Assembly: GCF_000308815.1 (NCBI RefSeq)
Contig: NZ_BAFX01000123.1
Span: 1 to 64,000 of the forward strand
DNA length: 64,000 bases
Direction: 5' to 3'
Source of the DNA: Nocardia concava NBRC 100430
Lineage (GTDB): Bacteria; Actinomycetota; Actinomycetes; Mycobacteriales; Mycobacteriaceae
Made by a program: the position numbers and the translations under genes. Below the pieces are notes generated by a model. It saw only the letters and a list, made by a program, of their open reading frames with translations. It was not told the origin of the DNA and searched no databases. Position 1 is the first letter of the stretch, and each line of letters opens with the position of its first letter. Below are positions 51,989-60,853 of this stretch, piece after piece.

Positions 51989-52357
51989 TCAGAGGCCGGC
52001 GGGTACCTGGTCGAGGAATCCGTAGACGCGCTCGATGCGCCCGTCCTCGGCGACGGCCGCCACGTCGAAGCCGATGACCAGCGGCTCGGCGCCGGGAGCG
52101 CCCAGGTGCCAGGTGAATCGGACGATGTGGTGGTTGGTGTCGACCGGTGCGCCGAGGGTGAATTCCAGCCCGGCGAACTGTCCCTGCACCGCCGCGAGGG
52201 TGGCGTCGAGGCCGGCGTGGCCGCGCACCGACACCAGCGGATCGGTGTATTCCGCGTCCTCGGTGAAGATCTCGGCCACCAGGGCCGCCCGGGCGCTCGC
52301 ATCGGTGGTGTTCCACGCGGTCAGGTAGCGCTCGACCAGCTCGTTCATGTCGCTCAT
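51989..52357 (-). CDS. SnoaL-like (NTF2-fold) protein
   Basis: 122 residues with a single SnoaL/NTF2-like domain (ELVERYLTAWNTTDASARAAL, then SVRGHAGLDATLAAVQGQF and FTWHLGAPG). GAGGAGAACGAA precedes the ATG. Probably cotranscribed with the hydrolase at 51097. A perfect palindrome lies upstream at 52428-52439. Confidence 0.85.
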   Translation of the reverse strand: MSDMNELVERYLTAWNTTDASARAALVAEIFTEDAEYTDPLVSVRGHAGLDATLAAVQGQFAGLEFTLGAPVDTNHHIVRFTWHLGAPGAEPLVIGFDVAAVAEDGRIERVYGFLDQVPAGL

Positions 52358-52427
52358 TTCGTTCTCCTCGTTGTGCCGAACTTGATGAGAAGAACGTTAT
52401 TGAGATCGGACGGCCCCGGAATCTGTC

Positions 52428-52439
52428 GTACTTAAGTAC
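52428..52439. promoter_or_regulatory. Palindrome GTACTTAAGTAC
   Basis: Perfect 12-bp palindrome in the 107-bp gap between the SnoaL start (52357) and the POT gene end (52465), 71 bp upstream of the SnoaL gene. It is AT-rich and resembles MarR/HxlR-type sites. Confidence 0.45.
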
Positions 52440-52464
52440 TGACGACTAGTCCGCGTACACGTGA

Positions 52465-53931
52465 CTAGTGCACGCCCTCCATGTGGCGGGTGATCCACGG
52501 CGAGATGCCCCAGACGATCACGCCGACCACGATGGCCACCAGTCCGGTGATGCCGAAGTAGGCGAGCTCGTGCGAGGGGTCGTAGTACTTCGAGAGCACA
52601 CCCGACATCGAGGTGCCGATGGCGACCGAGAAGAAGTACAGCGCCATCATCTGCGAGCGGAAGACCCGCGGCGCCAGCTTGGTCGTGACCGACAGGCCGA
52701 TCGGCGAGAGCATCAGCTCCGACACCGCGAACGCGCCCAGGATGAAGAACACCAGCAGCGCCGGCACGGAAGCGCCGTGCGAACCCGAGAACAGGGTGAA
52801 CAGCAGGAATGCCGCGCCCATGCCGATCACGCCGAGGGAGAACTTGCGCGGCGTGCTCGGGGCCCGGCGGCCCAGGCGGGTCCACATGATGGCGAACAGC
52901 GGCGACAGCGCGATGATCCAGACCGGCTCCATGGAACCGATCCAGTTCTTCGGCGCCTCCCAGCCGAAGACCGACCAGTTCATGCGCTCGTCGGAGTACA
53001 CCGCCAGCACCGTGAAGATCTGCTGGAACAGCGACCAGAACACCGCGTTCGCGATGAAGAGCGGAATGTAGGCGCGCACCTTGGTGCGTTCGGAGGCATC
53101 GACCTTCGGGCTGGTGAGCATGAGCGCGAAGTAGGCCACCGAGGCCGCCGCCACCACGTAGGTGACCGCGTCGGGCAGGTTCGACAGGGTGACCAGCTTG
53201 ACGGCCCACGCCAGCGCGATCACCGCGATCACCGCAGCGCCGGCCGCGATGGCCTTCGGAATCGCGTTGGACGGCAAGGGATTCGGGACATCGCGGCCGT
53301 GCTCGCCGAGGTTGCGGCGGAACACCACGTACTGGGCCAGGCCGATGGCCATACCGACCGCCGCCGCGCCGAAGCCCCAGTGGAAGCCCACATGCGACTG
53401 CAGCAGGCCGGTGATGATCGGACCGGCGAACGCGCCCAGGTTGATGCCCAGGTAGAACAGCGTGAAGCCGCCGTCCGCGCGCGGATCGTCCTTGTCGTAG
53501 AGGGTGCCCAGCAGCGAGGAGGCATTCGCCTTCAACCCGCCCGAGCCGAGCGCGACCAGGACCAGACCCACGCCGACACCGGTCAGGCCCGGCAGGATCG
53601 CCAGCGCGATGTGTCCCGCCATGACGACGACGCCGCCGTAGAAGACGGTGCGCTCGGGACCGATCAGCCGGTCCGCGACCCACGCGCCGAGGATGGTCGA
53701 GAGGTAGACCAGGCCGCCGTACGCGCCGACAATGCCGGTGGCGGTGGCCTTCTCCATGCCCAGCCCGCCGTCGGCGAGCGAGTAGTACAGGTAGTACCCG
53801 AGGATCGTGAGCATGCCGTAGAACGAGAACCGTTCCCAGAGCTCGACACCGAACAGATTCGCGATACCGATGGGGTGGCCGAACAGGGTGCGTTCGGCGG
53901 CCGGTTTCGCCTCGTGGACTACTTCTGACAT
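52465..53931 (-). CDS. POT/PTR2-family peptide transporter
   Basis: 488 residues with about 14 helices. The POT signature ExxERFSFYG is present as ELWERFSFYG, and the conserved FYLGINLGAFAGP lies in the fifth helix. It takes up di- and tripeptides with protons. The start ATG 53931 follows GGGAGGG. No other genes of peptide use lie close by. Confidence 0.92.
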   Translation of the reverse strand: MSEVVHEAKPAAERTLFGHPIGIANLFGVELWERFSFYGMLTILGYYLYYSLADGGLGMEKATATGIVGAYGGLVYLSTILGAWVADRLIGPERTVFYGGVVVMAGHIALAILPGLTGVGVGLVLVALGSGGLKANASSLLGTLYDKDDPRADGGFTLFYLGINLGAFAGPIITGLLQSHVGFHWGFGAAAVGMAIGLAQYVVFRRNLGEHGRDVPNPLPSNAIPKAIAAGAAVIAVIALAWAVKLVTLSNLPDAVTYVVAAASVAYFALMLTSPKVDASERTKVRAYIPLFIANAVFWSLFQQIFTVLAVYSDERMNWSVFGWEAPKNWIGSMEPVWIIALSPLFAIMWTRLGRRAPSTPRKFSLGVIGMGAAFLLFTLFSGSHGASVPALLVFFILGAFAVSELMLSPIGLSVTTKLAPRVFRSQMMALYFFSVAIGTSMSGVLSKYYDPSHELAYFGITGLVAIVVGVIVWGISPWITRHMEGVH

Positions 53932-54083
53932 ACCCCAGACCCTCCCATATTGGGCAATCTGACAGCAACCTCAGGTATTAACCTACGTCACAATTGCCCG
54001 GGGAAAGTCCAGGATGAGCGGGGCGGGGGACAAAAGTCCTCAATCTGCTTGAACAGCGCGCTGATCAGGCATTGGCCGCCCGA

Positions 54084-55100
54084 TCAGGCGATGGACAGAG
54101 CGATGCCATCCAGGATGTCGTGTTCGCTGATGATCAGCTCGGTAATGCCCGCCCGCCGCGCCAGCTCATCGGCCAGCACTTCGGCAATCACCGCGCCACC
54201 GCCGATCACATCCACCCGGCCCGGGTGCATGGGACCGAGCGCGGCCCGCTCGTCGTGGTTCATGCCGATCAGCCGATCGCACACGCCGCGCAGCTCGGCC
54301 AGCGGCAGGCGGGTGAGATGCACGCGCTCCGAATCGTATTCGGGCAGATCCAGCGCCACCGCGGCGATGGTGGTCATGGTTCCGGCCACGCCGACCCAGG
54401 TGTGCGCGCGCTCCACCGGCACCACGCCGAAGGCCTGCGCGAGTCGTTCCGAGGCGAAGAACCGCGCCGAGGCGACCTCCTCGGGGGTGGGCGGATTCCC
54501 GTGCAGGCAGCGCTCGGTGATCCGCACGCAGCCGATGTCGGCCGAGTACGCCGACTGCACGCCGGAGGCGTCGCCCAGCACCACCTCGGTGGAGCCGCCG
54601 CCCAGGTCGACCACCACGAAAGGTCCTGCGGCACTGGAGAGTTCGCCGACCGCCCCGGCGAAGGACAGCCGCGCCTCCTCGTCACCGGTGATCACCTCGG
54701 CCTGCGATCCGGCCACCACCCGCCCCAGCTCGACGCCGGTCATGGTGAAGAAGTCCTCGCGATTGGACGCGTCGCGTGTGGCGGAGGTCGCGGTCATCCG
54801 CACCCGCTCCACCCCGTGCTTCAGCATCAACTCCACGTAATCGTGCAGCGCCACCCGAGTCCGTTCGATCGCTTCGGGATTCAGCGCCCCCGTCGCGTCC
54901 ACGCCCTGCCCGAGCCGCACGATCCGCATCTCCCGATGCACATCGATCAAACGCGGCTTCCCGTCCGCGTCCCGCGTCACATCCGCGATCAGCAACCGGA
55001 TGGAATTCGTCCCGCAGTCGACCGCCGCGATCCGCTCATGCCCTTCGGCCGGACCGCCCTCACCGGCCGCCGAGGTACTGGCGAACTCTGCCTTACTCAT
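54084..55100 (-). CDS. ppx: Exopolyphosphatase/GppA-like phosphatase
   Basis: 338 residues of the actin-fold Ppx/GppA family. The phosphate-1 loop is VDCGTNSIRLLIAD and the second ATP-type loop is VVDLGGGSTEVVLG, with TSATRDASN nearby. It hydrolyses polyphosphate or pppGpp. ATG 55100 (MSKAEFASTS) follows AGGGG. It ends the lpqU-eno-ftsB-DUF501-ppx run, where the mycobacterial counterpart is ppx2. Confidence 0.9.
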   Translation of the reverse strand: MSKAEFASTSAAGEGGPAEGHERIAAVDCGTNSIRLLIADVTRDADGKPRLIDVHREMRIVRLGQGVDATGALNPEAIERTRVALHDYVELMLKHGVERVRMTATSATRDASNREDFFTMTGVELGRVVAGSQAEVITGDEEARLSFAGAVGELSSAAGPFVVVDLGGGSTEVVLGDASGVQSAYSADIGCVRITERCLHGNPPTPEEVASARFFASERLAQAFGVVPVERAHTWVGVAGTMTTIAAVALDLPEYDSERVHLTRLPLAELRGVCDRLIGMNHDERAALGPMHPGRVDVIGGGAVIAEVLADELARRAGITELIISEHDILDGIALSIA

Positions 55101-55152
55101 CGCTGACCCCTGAATTCCTCTGGTGCTGAACGTATCGGCCGATGAACCGGGA

Positions 55153-55692
55153 CTACGAGGCCGAATCGGCGCGGTATTCCTCGGACTTGGGCCAGTCTGC
55201 CGGAATCGCGGTGCCGCGCAAACCATGGTCGGCGGCCAGGGCTACGGCCTCGTCGCCGAGGAGATTCAGGCCCGGGCCCTTGGCGAGGGAGTGGGCGATC
55301 AGGACGTGCAGGCATTTCACGCGGTCGGGCATGCCGCCGCCGGCGAAATCGGTGCCGAGGTCCTCGATGGCATTGCGCTCGGACAGGTAGCTCTCGTACG
55401 CCTTGCGGTAGGAGGCGGCCAATTCCGGGTCGCGGGTGAGGCGTTCGGACATCTCGCGCATGAGGCCGGTGGTCTCGAGGCGGCTGGCCTCGGCGGTCAG
55501 GCGCGGGTCCGTCAGGTAGTACAGGGTCGGGAAGGGGGTGCCGTCGGGCAGCTTGGGCGCGGTCTTCACGACCGCGGGCAGGCCGTCGGGGGTGTGGTAA
55601 GCGATGGCCAGCACGCCGCGCGGAGTCCGGCCCAGCTGCCCGGCGACGATCGCGAGATCGCGCTCGGTGGGTTCGTTCTCGGCAGTGGTCAC
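55153..55692 (-). CDS. DUF501 domain protein
   Basis: 179 residues. The domain reads RDLAIVAGQLGRTPRGVLAIAYHTPDG, TLYYLTDPRLTAEASRLE and GGMPDRVKCLHVLIAHSLA. The PDRVKCLHVL block is the family hallmark and contains a Cys. DUF501 has no known function but is well conserved in actinobacteria in this order. GTG 55692 overlaps the upstream stop (GTGA). Confidence 0.88.
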   Translation of the reverse strand: MTTAENEPTERDLAIVAGQLGRTPRGVLAIAYHTPDGLPAVVKTAPKLPDGTPFPTLYYLTDPRLTAEASRLETTGLMREMSERLTRDPELAASYRKAYESYLSERNAIEDLGTDFAGGGMPDRVKCLHVLIAHSLAKGPGLNLLGDEAVALAADHGLRGTAIPADWPKSEEYRADSAS

Positions 55693-56306
55693 CTGGGTTG
55701 TCCTTCCTGGACGGGAGCCGGCGGGGGCGGGGTGGTCGCCGCGGGGGCGGCGGCCGGTTGCGGCGACGAAATGCTGTGCCACACCTGGGTGTACCAGGGG
55801 TCCGGCGCCCGCTGTTTGGTGGCGGGAGTGGGGATGGCCGGCTGCACCATGTCGGGGAGCTGCACGATGTAGGGCGTCTCGCCCGGCATCACCAGGCGCA
55901 GACGGTCCCTGGCCTCGGCCTTGATGTAATTCGGATCCTGTTGCTGCGCACGGCGATCGCGCAGATTCGCGACTTCCTGCTCCAGCACACTGTGCTGGGC
56001 GGCCAGCTCCTTGGCGTCGGCGCGCTGGGTGAAATAGGTGCGCAGCGGCACCGCCAGCGTGAGCGCCAGGCCGCACAGGACGGCGGCCAGCAGCACCGCC
56101 CGGCCTGTGGACAGGCCCAGGATCTTGTGTTCGTGCCGTTCGACATTCGACTTGGCGGCGGTCCGGCGCTTGGCCGTTCGCTGCCCGGACCCGGATTGAG
56201 CCCGGGTCGTCTTCGTCGTCGATTTCTTCTTGGTGGAAGCGGATCGCGACGGGCGGCGGTCATTTCGTCCCGCAGGACTCTTGCCGCGCGCCCGTCGCTC
56301 CGTCAT
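55689..56306 (-). CDS. FtsB/DivIC-like septum formation protein
   Basis: 205 residues, a bitopic membrane protein of the divisome. A basic, disordered N-terminus of about 55 residues precedes one membrane helix (AVLLAAVLCGLALTLAVPL). A coiled coil follows (KELAAQHSVLEQEVANLRDRRAQQQ in part), then the PNYIKAEARDRL box typical of the FtsB/DivIC family. A Pro-rich tail ends it. It bridges early and late division proteins. Position next to eno is conserved in mycobacteria (Rv1024). Confidence 0.88.
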   Translation of the reverse strand: MTERRARGKSPAGRNDRRPSRSASTKKKSTTKTTRAQSGSGQRTAKRRTAAKSNVERHEHKILGLSTGRAVLLAAVLCGLALTLAVPLRTYFTQRADAKELAAQHSVLEQEVANLRDRRAQQQDPNYIKAEARDRLRLVMPGETPYIVQLPDMVQPAIPTPATKQRAPDPWYTQVWHSISSPQPAAAPAATTPPPPAPVQEGQPR

Positions 56307-56349
56307 CTCACACCTCGAATTTCGTTAGCCCATACGAGCTACCGATTAT

Positions 56350-57636
56350 TCAGCCTTCGAACGCGAAACGCGGGAACGCCACGTCACCGGCGTAGCGAGC
56401 CGAGTCACCCAGGGCGTCCTCGATGCGCAGCAGCTGGTTGTACTTGGCGACACGCTCCGAGCGAGCCGGGGCGCCGGTCTTGATCTGACCGGAGCCGACG
56501 GCCACGGCCAGGTCGGCGATGGTGGTGTCCTCGGTCTCGCCGGACCGGTGCGACATCATCGTCTTGTAGCCGTTGCGGTGGGCCAGGTCGACCGCGTCCA
56601 GGGTCTCGGTCAGGGTGCCGATCTGGTTGACCTTCACCAGGAGTGCGTTGGCCGCACCCTTGGCGATGCCCTCCTCCAGGCGCTCCGGGTTGGTGACGAA
56701 CAGGTCGTCGCCGACCAGCTGCACCTTGTCGCCGATGGCGTCGGTCAGCGAGACCCAGCCGTCCCAGTCGTCCTCCGACAGCGGGTCCTCGATGGAGACC
56801 AGCGGGTACTGGCCGAGCAGCTCGGTGTAGAAGGCGGTCATCTCCGCGGCGGTGCGGTTCTGGCCCTCGAACTTGTAACCGTCGGCGGTGCTGTAGAACT
56901 CGGTGGCCGCGACATCGAGCGCGAGCGCGATATCGGTGCCGAGCTTGTAGCCGGCCTTCTCGATGGCCGAGGAGATCAGGTCCAGCGCGGCCTTGGTGCC
57001 CGCGACGTCGGGCGCGAAGCCGCCCTCGTCACCCAGACCGGTGGCCAGGCCCTGGGCCTTCAGCACCGACTTGAGGGTGTGGTAGACCTCGGCACCCCAG
57101 CGCAGCGCCTCCTTGAAGGTGGGCGCGCCGATCGGGGCGATCATGAATTCCTGCACGTCCACACCGGTGTCGGCGTGCGCGCCACCGTTGAGGATGTTCA
57201 TCATCGGAACCGGCAGGACGTGGGCGTTCGGGCCGCCGACATAGCGGAACAGCTCCAGGCCCGAGGACTCGGCGGCCGCGCGGGCCACCGCGAGCGAGAC
57301 ACCCAGCAGGGCGTTCGCGCCCAGACGCGACTTGTCCGGGGTGCCGTCCAGATCCAGCAGGGTCTGGTCGACGGTGCGCTGCTCGACGGCGTCGAGACCG
57401 ATCACGGCCGGGGCGATCTCGTCGAGGACGCCCTCGACGGCCTTCTGCACGCCCTTGCCCTGGTAGCGATCGCCACCGTCACGCAGCTCGACGGCCTCGT
57501 GCTCACCGGTGGACGCGCCGGAGGGCACCGCCGCGCGGGTGAGGGTGCCGTCGTCGAGAGCGATCTCGACCTCGACAGTGGGGTTGCCACGCGAATCCAG
57601 GATCTCGCGAGCTCCGACCTGTTCGATGATGGCCAC
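56350..57636 (-). CDS. eno: Enolase
   Basis: 428 residues, full length. It interconverts 2-phosphoglycerate and phosphoenolpyruvate in glycolysis, using magnesium. Conserved blocks are AREILDSRGNPTVEVE at the N-terminus, the metal-site SIEDPLSEDDWDGW, catalytic Lys in ALLVKVNQIGTLTETL, and the signature SHRSGETEDTTIADLAVA. The start is GTG 57636 after AAGGAG. It sits between lpqU and the ftsB-like gene, matching mycobacteria. Confidence 0.98.
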   Translation of the reverse strand: MAIIEQVGAREILDSRGNPTVEVEIALDDGTLTRAAVPSGASTGEHEAVELRDGGDRYQGKGVQKAVEGVLDEIAPAVIGLDAVEQRTVDQTLLDLDGTPDKSRLGANALLGVSLAVARAAAESSGLELFRYVGGPNAHVLPVPMMNILNGGAHADTGVDVQEFMIAPIGAPTFKEALRWGAEVYHTLKSVLKAQGLATGLGDEGGFAPDVAGTKAALDLISSAIEKAGYKLGTDIALALDVAATEFYSTADGYKFEGQNRTAAEMTAFYTELLGQYPLVSIEDPLSEDDWDGWVSLTDAIGDKVQLVGDDLFVTNPERLEEGIAKGAANALLVKVNQIGTLTETLDAVDLAHRNGYKTMMSHRSGETEDTTIADLAVAVGSGQIKTGAPARSERVAKYNQLLRIEDALGDSARYAGDVAFPRFAFEG

Positions 57637-57802
57637 GAAACGACACTCCTTCGGCTGCTGACTCGGCAGGTCGCACGGGGAACCCGTGCGGTCACGAGCC
57701 TACTGTGCCGTGATCGAGCTGCCACATCCCCCCATCGGCGTGGCCAGAAGATATAAACCTGCCCGAGCGCACGGACCGGATCGGGAGGGGCGCGGACCGG
57801 AT

Positions 57803-58534
57803 TCAGGCGCGGCGGCCGACGCTGTAGGCGGCGGCGCGGTATCGGACGGTGTTCATGTAGCTGGTCGATTGGTTATAGGTGAGCAGCGCCTTCTGCCAAC
57901 CGTCGACGGTGGTGAGGTTGCCGCCCATGGCACAGAGGTAGCGGGCGGCGGTGAGAGCCGCGTCGTCGATGCTGTCCGGGTCGATCTTGCCGTCGCCATT
58001 GGCGTCGACGCCCCAGCGCTGCCAGGTCTCGGGGATGAACTGGAAGGGGCCCATCGCGCGCACGTAGATCGGATTCGCTTCGGTGGAGCCGGTTTCCAGG
58101 ATGCGCGCCCGGCCCGGCGAACCGTCCAGCGCCAGCCCGCGAATCGGTGGCGAAACCGTTCCGTCGTCGGCCAGGCGCGACCCGCCGTGCGAACCGTGGT
58201 GGCTCTCCACGCTCGCGATTCCGGCGAGAGTCGTCCAGCCGATACCGCATTCGGGCTTCGAGCGCGCCATGACGGCGGCCGCGTATCCGTAGGCCTCCAG
58301 CGCCACGACGGGAATCCCCGTCGGGCCGTGCTGTTCCTCCGCCCAGGCCTCGAGCTGAACGGCGGTGCGCCCGGGCGCATCCAGGTCGATGGGCGGCAGC
58401 GGGGCACCGGCCGGGGGCGGCATATCGTCGGGCACCGGCGTGAGATGTTCTGTGCCGCAAGCCGTCAACAGCGTCAGGGCGGCCGCCGTGCCCAATAGGC
58501 CGGCTCGGGTCAGCAGGGCCCTGAAGTCGGCCAT
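57803..58534 (-). CDS. lpqU: LpqU-like lytic transglycosylase lipoprotein
   Basis: 243 residues. The signal LGTAAALTLLTAC ends in a lipobox (LLTAC). The lysozyme-fold catalytic region has GIASVESHHGSHG with the Glu acid, AMGPFQFIPETWQRWGVDANGD (in part) and LLTYNQS. This is the MltB-type transglycosylase layout that cleaves glycan strands in cell-wall remodelling. ATG 58534 has GGAAGGG 10 bp upstream; a GTG at 58546 is in frame. Rv1022 (LpqU) is the mycobacterial match by position and family. Confidence 0.9.
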   Translation of the reverse strand: MADFRALLTRAGLLGTAAALTLLTACGTEHLTPVPDDMPPPAGAPLPPIDLDAPGRTAVQLEAWAEEQHGPTGIPVVALEAYGYAAAVMARSKPECGIGWTTLAGIASVESHHGSHGGSRLADDGTVSPPIRGLALDGSPGRARILETGSTEANPIYVRAMGPFQFIPETWQRWGVDANGDGKIDPDSIDDAALTAARYLCAMGGNLTTVDGWQKALLTYNQSTSYMNTVRYRAAAYSVGRRA

Positions 58535-58627
58535 TCGGTTTCGCACCCTTCCATCTTCCAGATAAATCGAGTCGGCTAGTCTCGCCGCTGGCGACTGATA
58601 CCGACACGCTATTTCTGGAACACACCC

Positions 58628-58646
58628 TTAGGTAAGGCTTGCCAAA
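58628..58646. promoter_or_regulatory. IdeR/DmdR-like iron box
   Basis: TTAGGTAAGGCTTGCCAAA agrees with the iron-box consensus TTAGGTTAGGCTAACCTAA at 15 of 19 positions. It overlaps the -35 element (58639-58644) of the promoter that reads into the 2-oxoglutarate oxygenase gene, so iron-loaded IdeR would block it. Confidence 0.75.
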
Positions 58647-58667
58647 ATTACAGGGGCGGAATACGGT
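58639..58667 (+). promoter_or_regulatory. Sigma70-type promoter of the iron-regulated operon
   Basis: TTGCCA (58639-58644), a 17-bp spacer and TACGGT (58662-58667) form a reasonable promoter 57 bp before the GTG at 58724. Confidence 0.5.
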
Positions 58668-58723
58668 CTGAGGCCGAGGCAAGATCACCATGTCACCACC
58701 GAGCCCAGGAAGGCCCTCTCTTG

Positions 58724-59803
58724 GTGAAAAGCGTTCTCTCCGAACGTCAGACGCTTCACCCCGCGGAGATCGAAACTCGCGACCTGCCCGAATCCGCCAC
58801 CCGCGCGGTCCGCCACCTCGCCGCTGAGATCGCCGTCACAGTCGGGGCCTGCCAGGAGATAGCCACCACGCTCTCGCACCCGGTCCTGCTGCGCCACATC
58901 GATGCCAAGTACGGGCGGCTGCCCGACGCCGTGCACGAGGCCATGCGCCCGCCGGCCACCGACGCGGGCGTGACCGTCATTCGCCCGCTGCCCATCAGCG
59001 ACGAGGAACTCGGTCTCACCCCGCACGATTGGCGCGCGGCCGCGGCCTGGGCCGGGGACCGCTCGCATCGGTCGGCATCCTTCGAGCTCGATATCGCCAT
59101 GCTGTTGCTGGCCCGTTGCGCCGGTGAGCCTTTCGGCTGGGAGGGGCAGCAGGGCGGGCGGCTGGTCAACAACATCGTCCCGACCCCCGGGCACGAGCAC
59201 GAGCAGTCGGGGGCGAGCAGCACCGCGCTGCTCAGCCCGCACACCGAGGACGCCTTCCACCCGCATCGCGCCAATCTGCTCATGCTCGGCTGCCTGCGCA
59301 ATCCGGAGCGGGTGGGCACCACGGTGTCCTCGGTGCGGTGCACGGAACTCGATGCGGCGCAACGGGAAACGCTGAGCCGCGCCCGGCTGCCGATCCTGCC
59401 CGATGTCTCCTACGGCACCGGGTTCGACGAAGCCCCGACGCCCGCGGTCGCCACGCTCGGCAGCGACGAGGGGCGGCTGACGCTGCGCTTCGACCCGGCG
59501 TACACCCCGCTCGACAAGGCCGACCCCGAATTCCGGTCCGCCTACCGGCATTTGGCGGCGGAACTCGAAAGGGTCTGCATCACCGCCGCTTTGGCCCCCG
59601 GAGAACTCCTGCTGGTGGACAATGACGTTGTGGTGCACGGGCGGGTGCCGTTCACCCCCCGCTACGACGGCACCGACCGCTGGCTCAAGCGGGTGAACAT
59701 CCGGCTGCCCGACCGTCGGCGCGACGCGGCCGAGGCGGCCGAGGACGGGTACGGCCAGCGTGTGGTGGCACCGTTCCGCACGAGCCGAGGGAACAACACG
59801 TGA
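58724..59803 (+). CDS. Fe(II)/2-oxoglutarate oxygenase, clavaminate synthase/VioC type
   Basis: 359 residues. The iron ligands form an HxE...H triad: His173-Glu175 in SPHTEDAFHPHR and His305 in VVVHGRVPF; the Arg in TDRWLKRVNI is a candidate for 2-oxoglutarate binding. This HxE arrangement is that of asparagine/arginine beta-hydroxylases (AsnO, VioC). It probably hydroxylates an amino acid, free or carrier-bound. AGGAAGG is 10 bp before the GTG at 58724; TTG 58721 is possible. The next gene overlaps by GTGA. Confidence 0.85.
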   Translation: MKSVLSERQTLHPAEIETRDLPESATRAVRHLAAEIAVTVGACQEIATTLSHPVLLRHIDAKYGRLPDAVHEAMRPPATDAGVTVIRPLPISDEELGLTPHDWRAAAAWAGDRSHRSASFELDIAMLLLARCAGEPFGWEGQQGGRLVNNIVPTPGHEHEQSGASSTALLSPHTEDAFHPHRANLLMLGCLRNPERVGTTVSSVRCTELDAAQRETLSRARLPILPDVSYGTGFDEAPTPAVATLGSDEGRLTLRFDPAYTPLDKADPEFRSAYRHLAAELERVCITAALAPGELLLVDNDVVVHGRVPFTPRYDGTDRWLKRVNIRLPDRRRDAAEAAEDGYGQRVVAPFRTSRGNNT

Positions 59804-60789
59804 ATGCCCGACCTACCCCGCTGCGGGTGCTGTCCCGCAGCGACCTAGCCGACGTCCCGATCTCCCCCGCCGAGGTGGTGCGCGCCGTGGAGGACGCGTA
59901 TCTCGCCTTCGCGGGCGGGGATTCGGACAATCCCCGCAAGCTCAGCGTGGCGCATCCCGACGGCTGGTCGGTGGCCTACGCCATGCTGGGCCGCGACGGC
60001 CGCCGCCGGGTGGTGGCCATGAAGACCAGCTACAAGTTCGACCCACATCACGATCGCTCGAACAAGCGGTACTTCACCACCATCTCGCTCTACGACGACG
60101 CCACCGGATCGCCCATCGCACTGATGGATTGCGCCCGGGTGGGAGCGCTACGCACGCCCGCGGTGTCGTCGTTACTCGTGCGGGAGTGCGCGCGACCGGG
60201 TGCCCGCAGTGTGCTGTTGATCGGCACCGGCACCCAGGGCCGCAACGCGCTCCCGCACCTGCTCGCCGCCAATCCGCATTTGAATCGGCTGATGCTCTAC
60301 GGCACCCACCCCGAGGGCCTGGAAGCGGTGTATCAGCAACTGCTGCAGCACCATCCGCACGCCGAACTCGAGATCGTGAGCGATCCCAACGCCGCCGCGC
60401 GCGAGGCCGATGTCATCCTCGCCACCGCCGGGCCCGGCACCCGCGTCGCCATCGAATCCAAGGATCTCGCCCCGGGCGCGACCGTCGTCCTGGTCGGCTA
60501 CGGCCTGGCCCCCTCCACCCTGGTCGAGGCCGACCGCGTGATCGCCACCAGCGCCGAGCAGATGGCCCTCACCGGCACCGACATGGCCGGTCCAGACGGC
60601 CGACTACGCCGCGTCGACGCCGAACTACCCCAGATCCTCGATCACCGCGCCGTCGGCCGCCTCACCGACGACGAACGCATCTTCGTCTACAACAGCGGCC
60701 TGGTCCTCACCGACATCGCCGTCGCCCACGCCCTGGCCAATCGCGCCATCGCCGAGGGCCGGGGCACGGAGGTGTCGCTATGGGACTGA
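59800..60789 (+). CDS. SbnB-like dehydrogenase (ornithine cyclodeaminase family)
   Basis: 329 residues of the ornithine cyclodeaminase/mu-crystallin family. The nucleotide motif is LLIGTGTQGR near residue 141, and ALRTPAVSSLLVRECARPG is the family lead-in. The closest functional precedent is SbnB, which oxidatively splits the SbnA product to L-2,3-diaminopropionate, 2-oxoglutarate and NADH. Neighbours (an SbnA-like gene and an amino-acid decarboxylase) support that over true ornithine cyclodeaminase. GTG 59800 overlaps the previous stop. Confidence 0.8.
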   Translation: MNARPTPLRVLSRSDLADVPISPAEVVRAVEDAYLAFAGGDSDNPRKLSVAHPDGWSVAYAMLGRDGRRRVVAMKTSYKFDPHHDRSNKRYFTTISLYDDATGSPIALMDCARVGALRTPAVSSLLVRECARPGARSVLLIGTGTQGRNALPHLLAANPHLNRLMLYGTHPEGLEAVYQQLLQHHPHAELEIVSDPNAAAREADVILATAGPGTRVAIESKDLAPGATVVLVGYGLAPSTLVEADRVIATSAEQMALTGTDMAGPDGRLRRVDAELPQILDHRAVGRLTDDERIFVYNSGLVLTDIAVAHALANRAIAEGRGTEVSLWD

Positions 60790-60802
60790 GGCGCGGGCCC
60801 TC

Positions 60803-60838
60803 AATTCCCGTACTGCACAGAATTCCCGTACTCCACAG
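60803..60838 (+). repeat. Tandem 18-bp direct repeat
   Basis: AATTCCCGTACTGCACAG (60803-60820) is followed at once by AATTCCCGTACTCCACAG (60821-60838), 17 of 18 identical. It lies just upstream of the ribosome site of the decarboxylase gene. Confidence 0.9.
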
Positions 60839-60853
60839 CGGAGGGAGAACGCT

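Noticed and set aside
52468..53928. Plus-strand 486-codon frame opposite the POT transporter
   Set aside because: Shadow; the minus strand holds the ELWERFSFYG signature.
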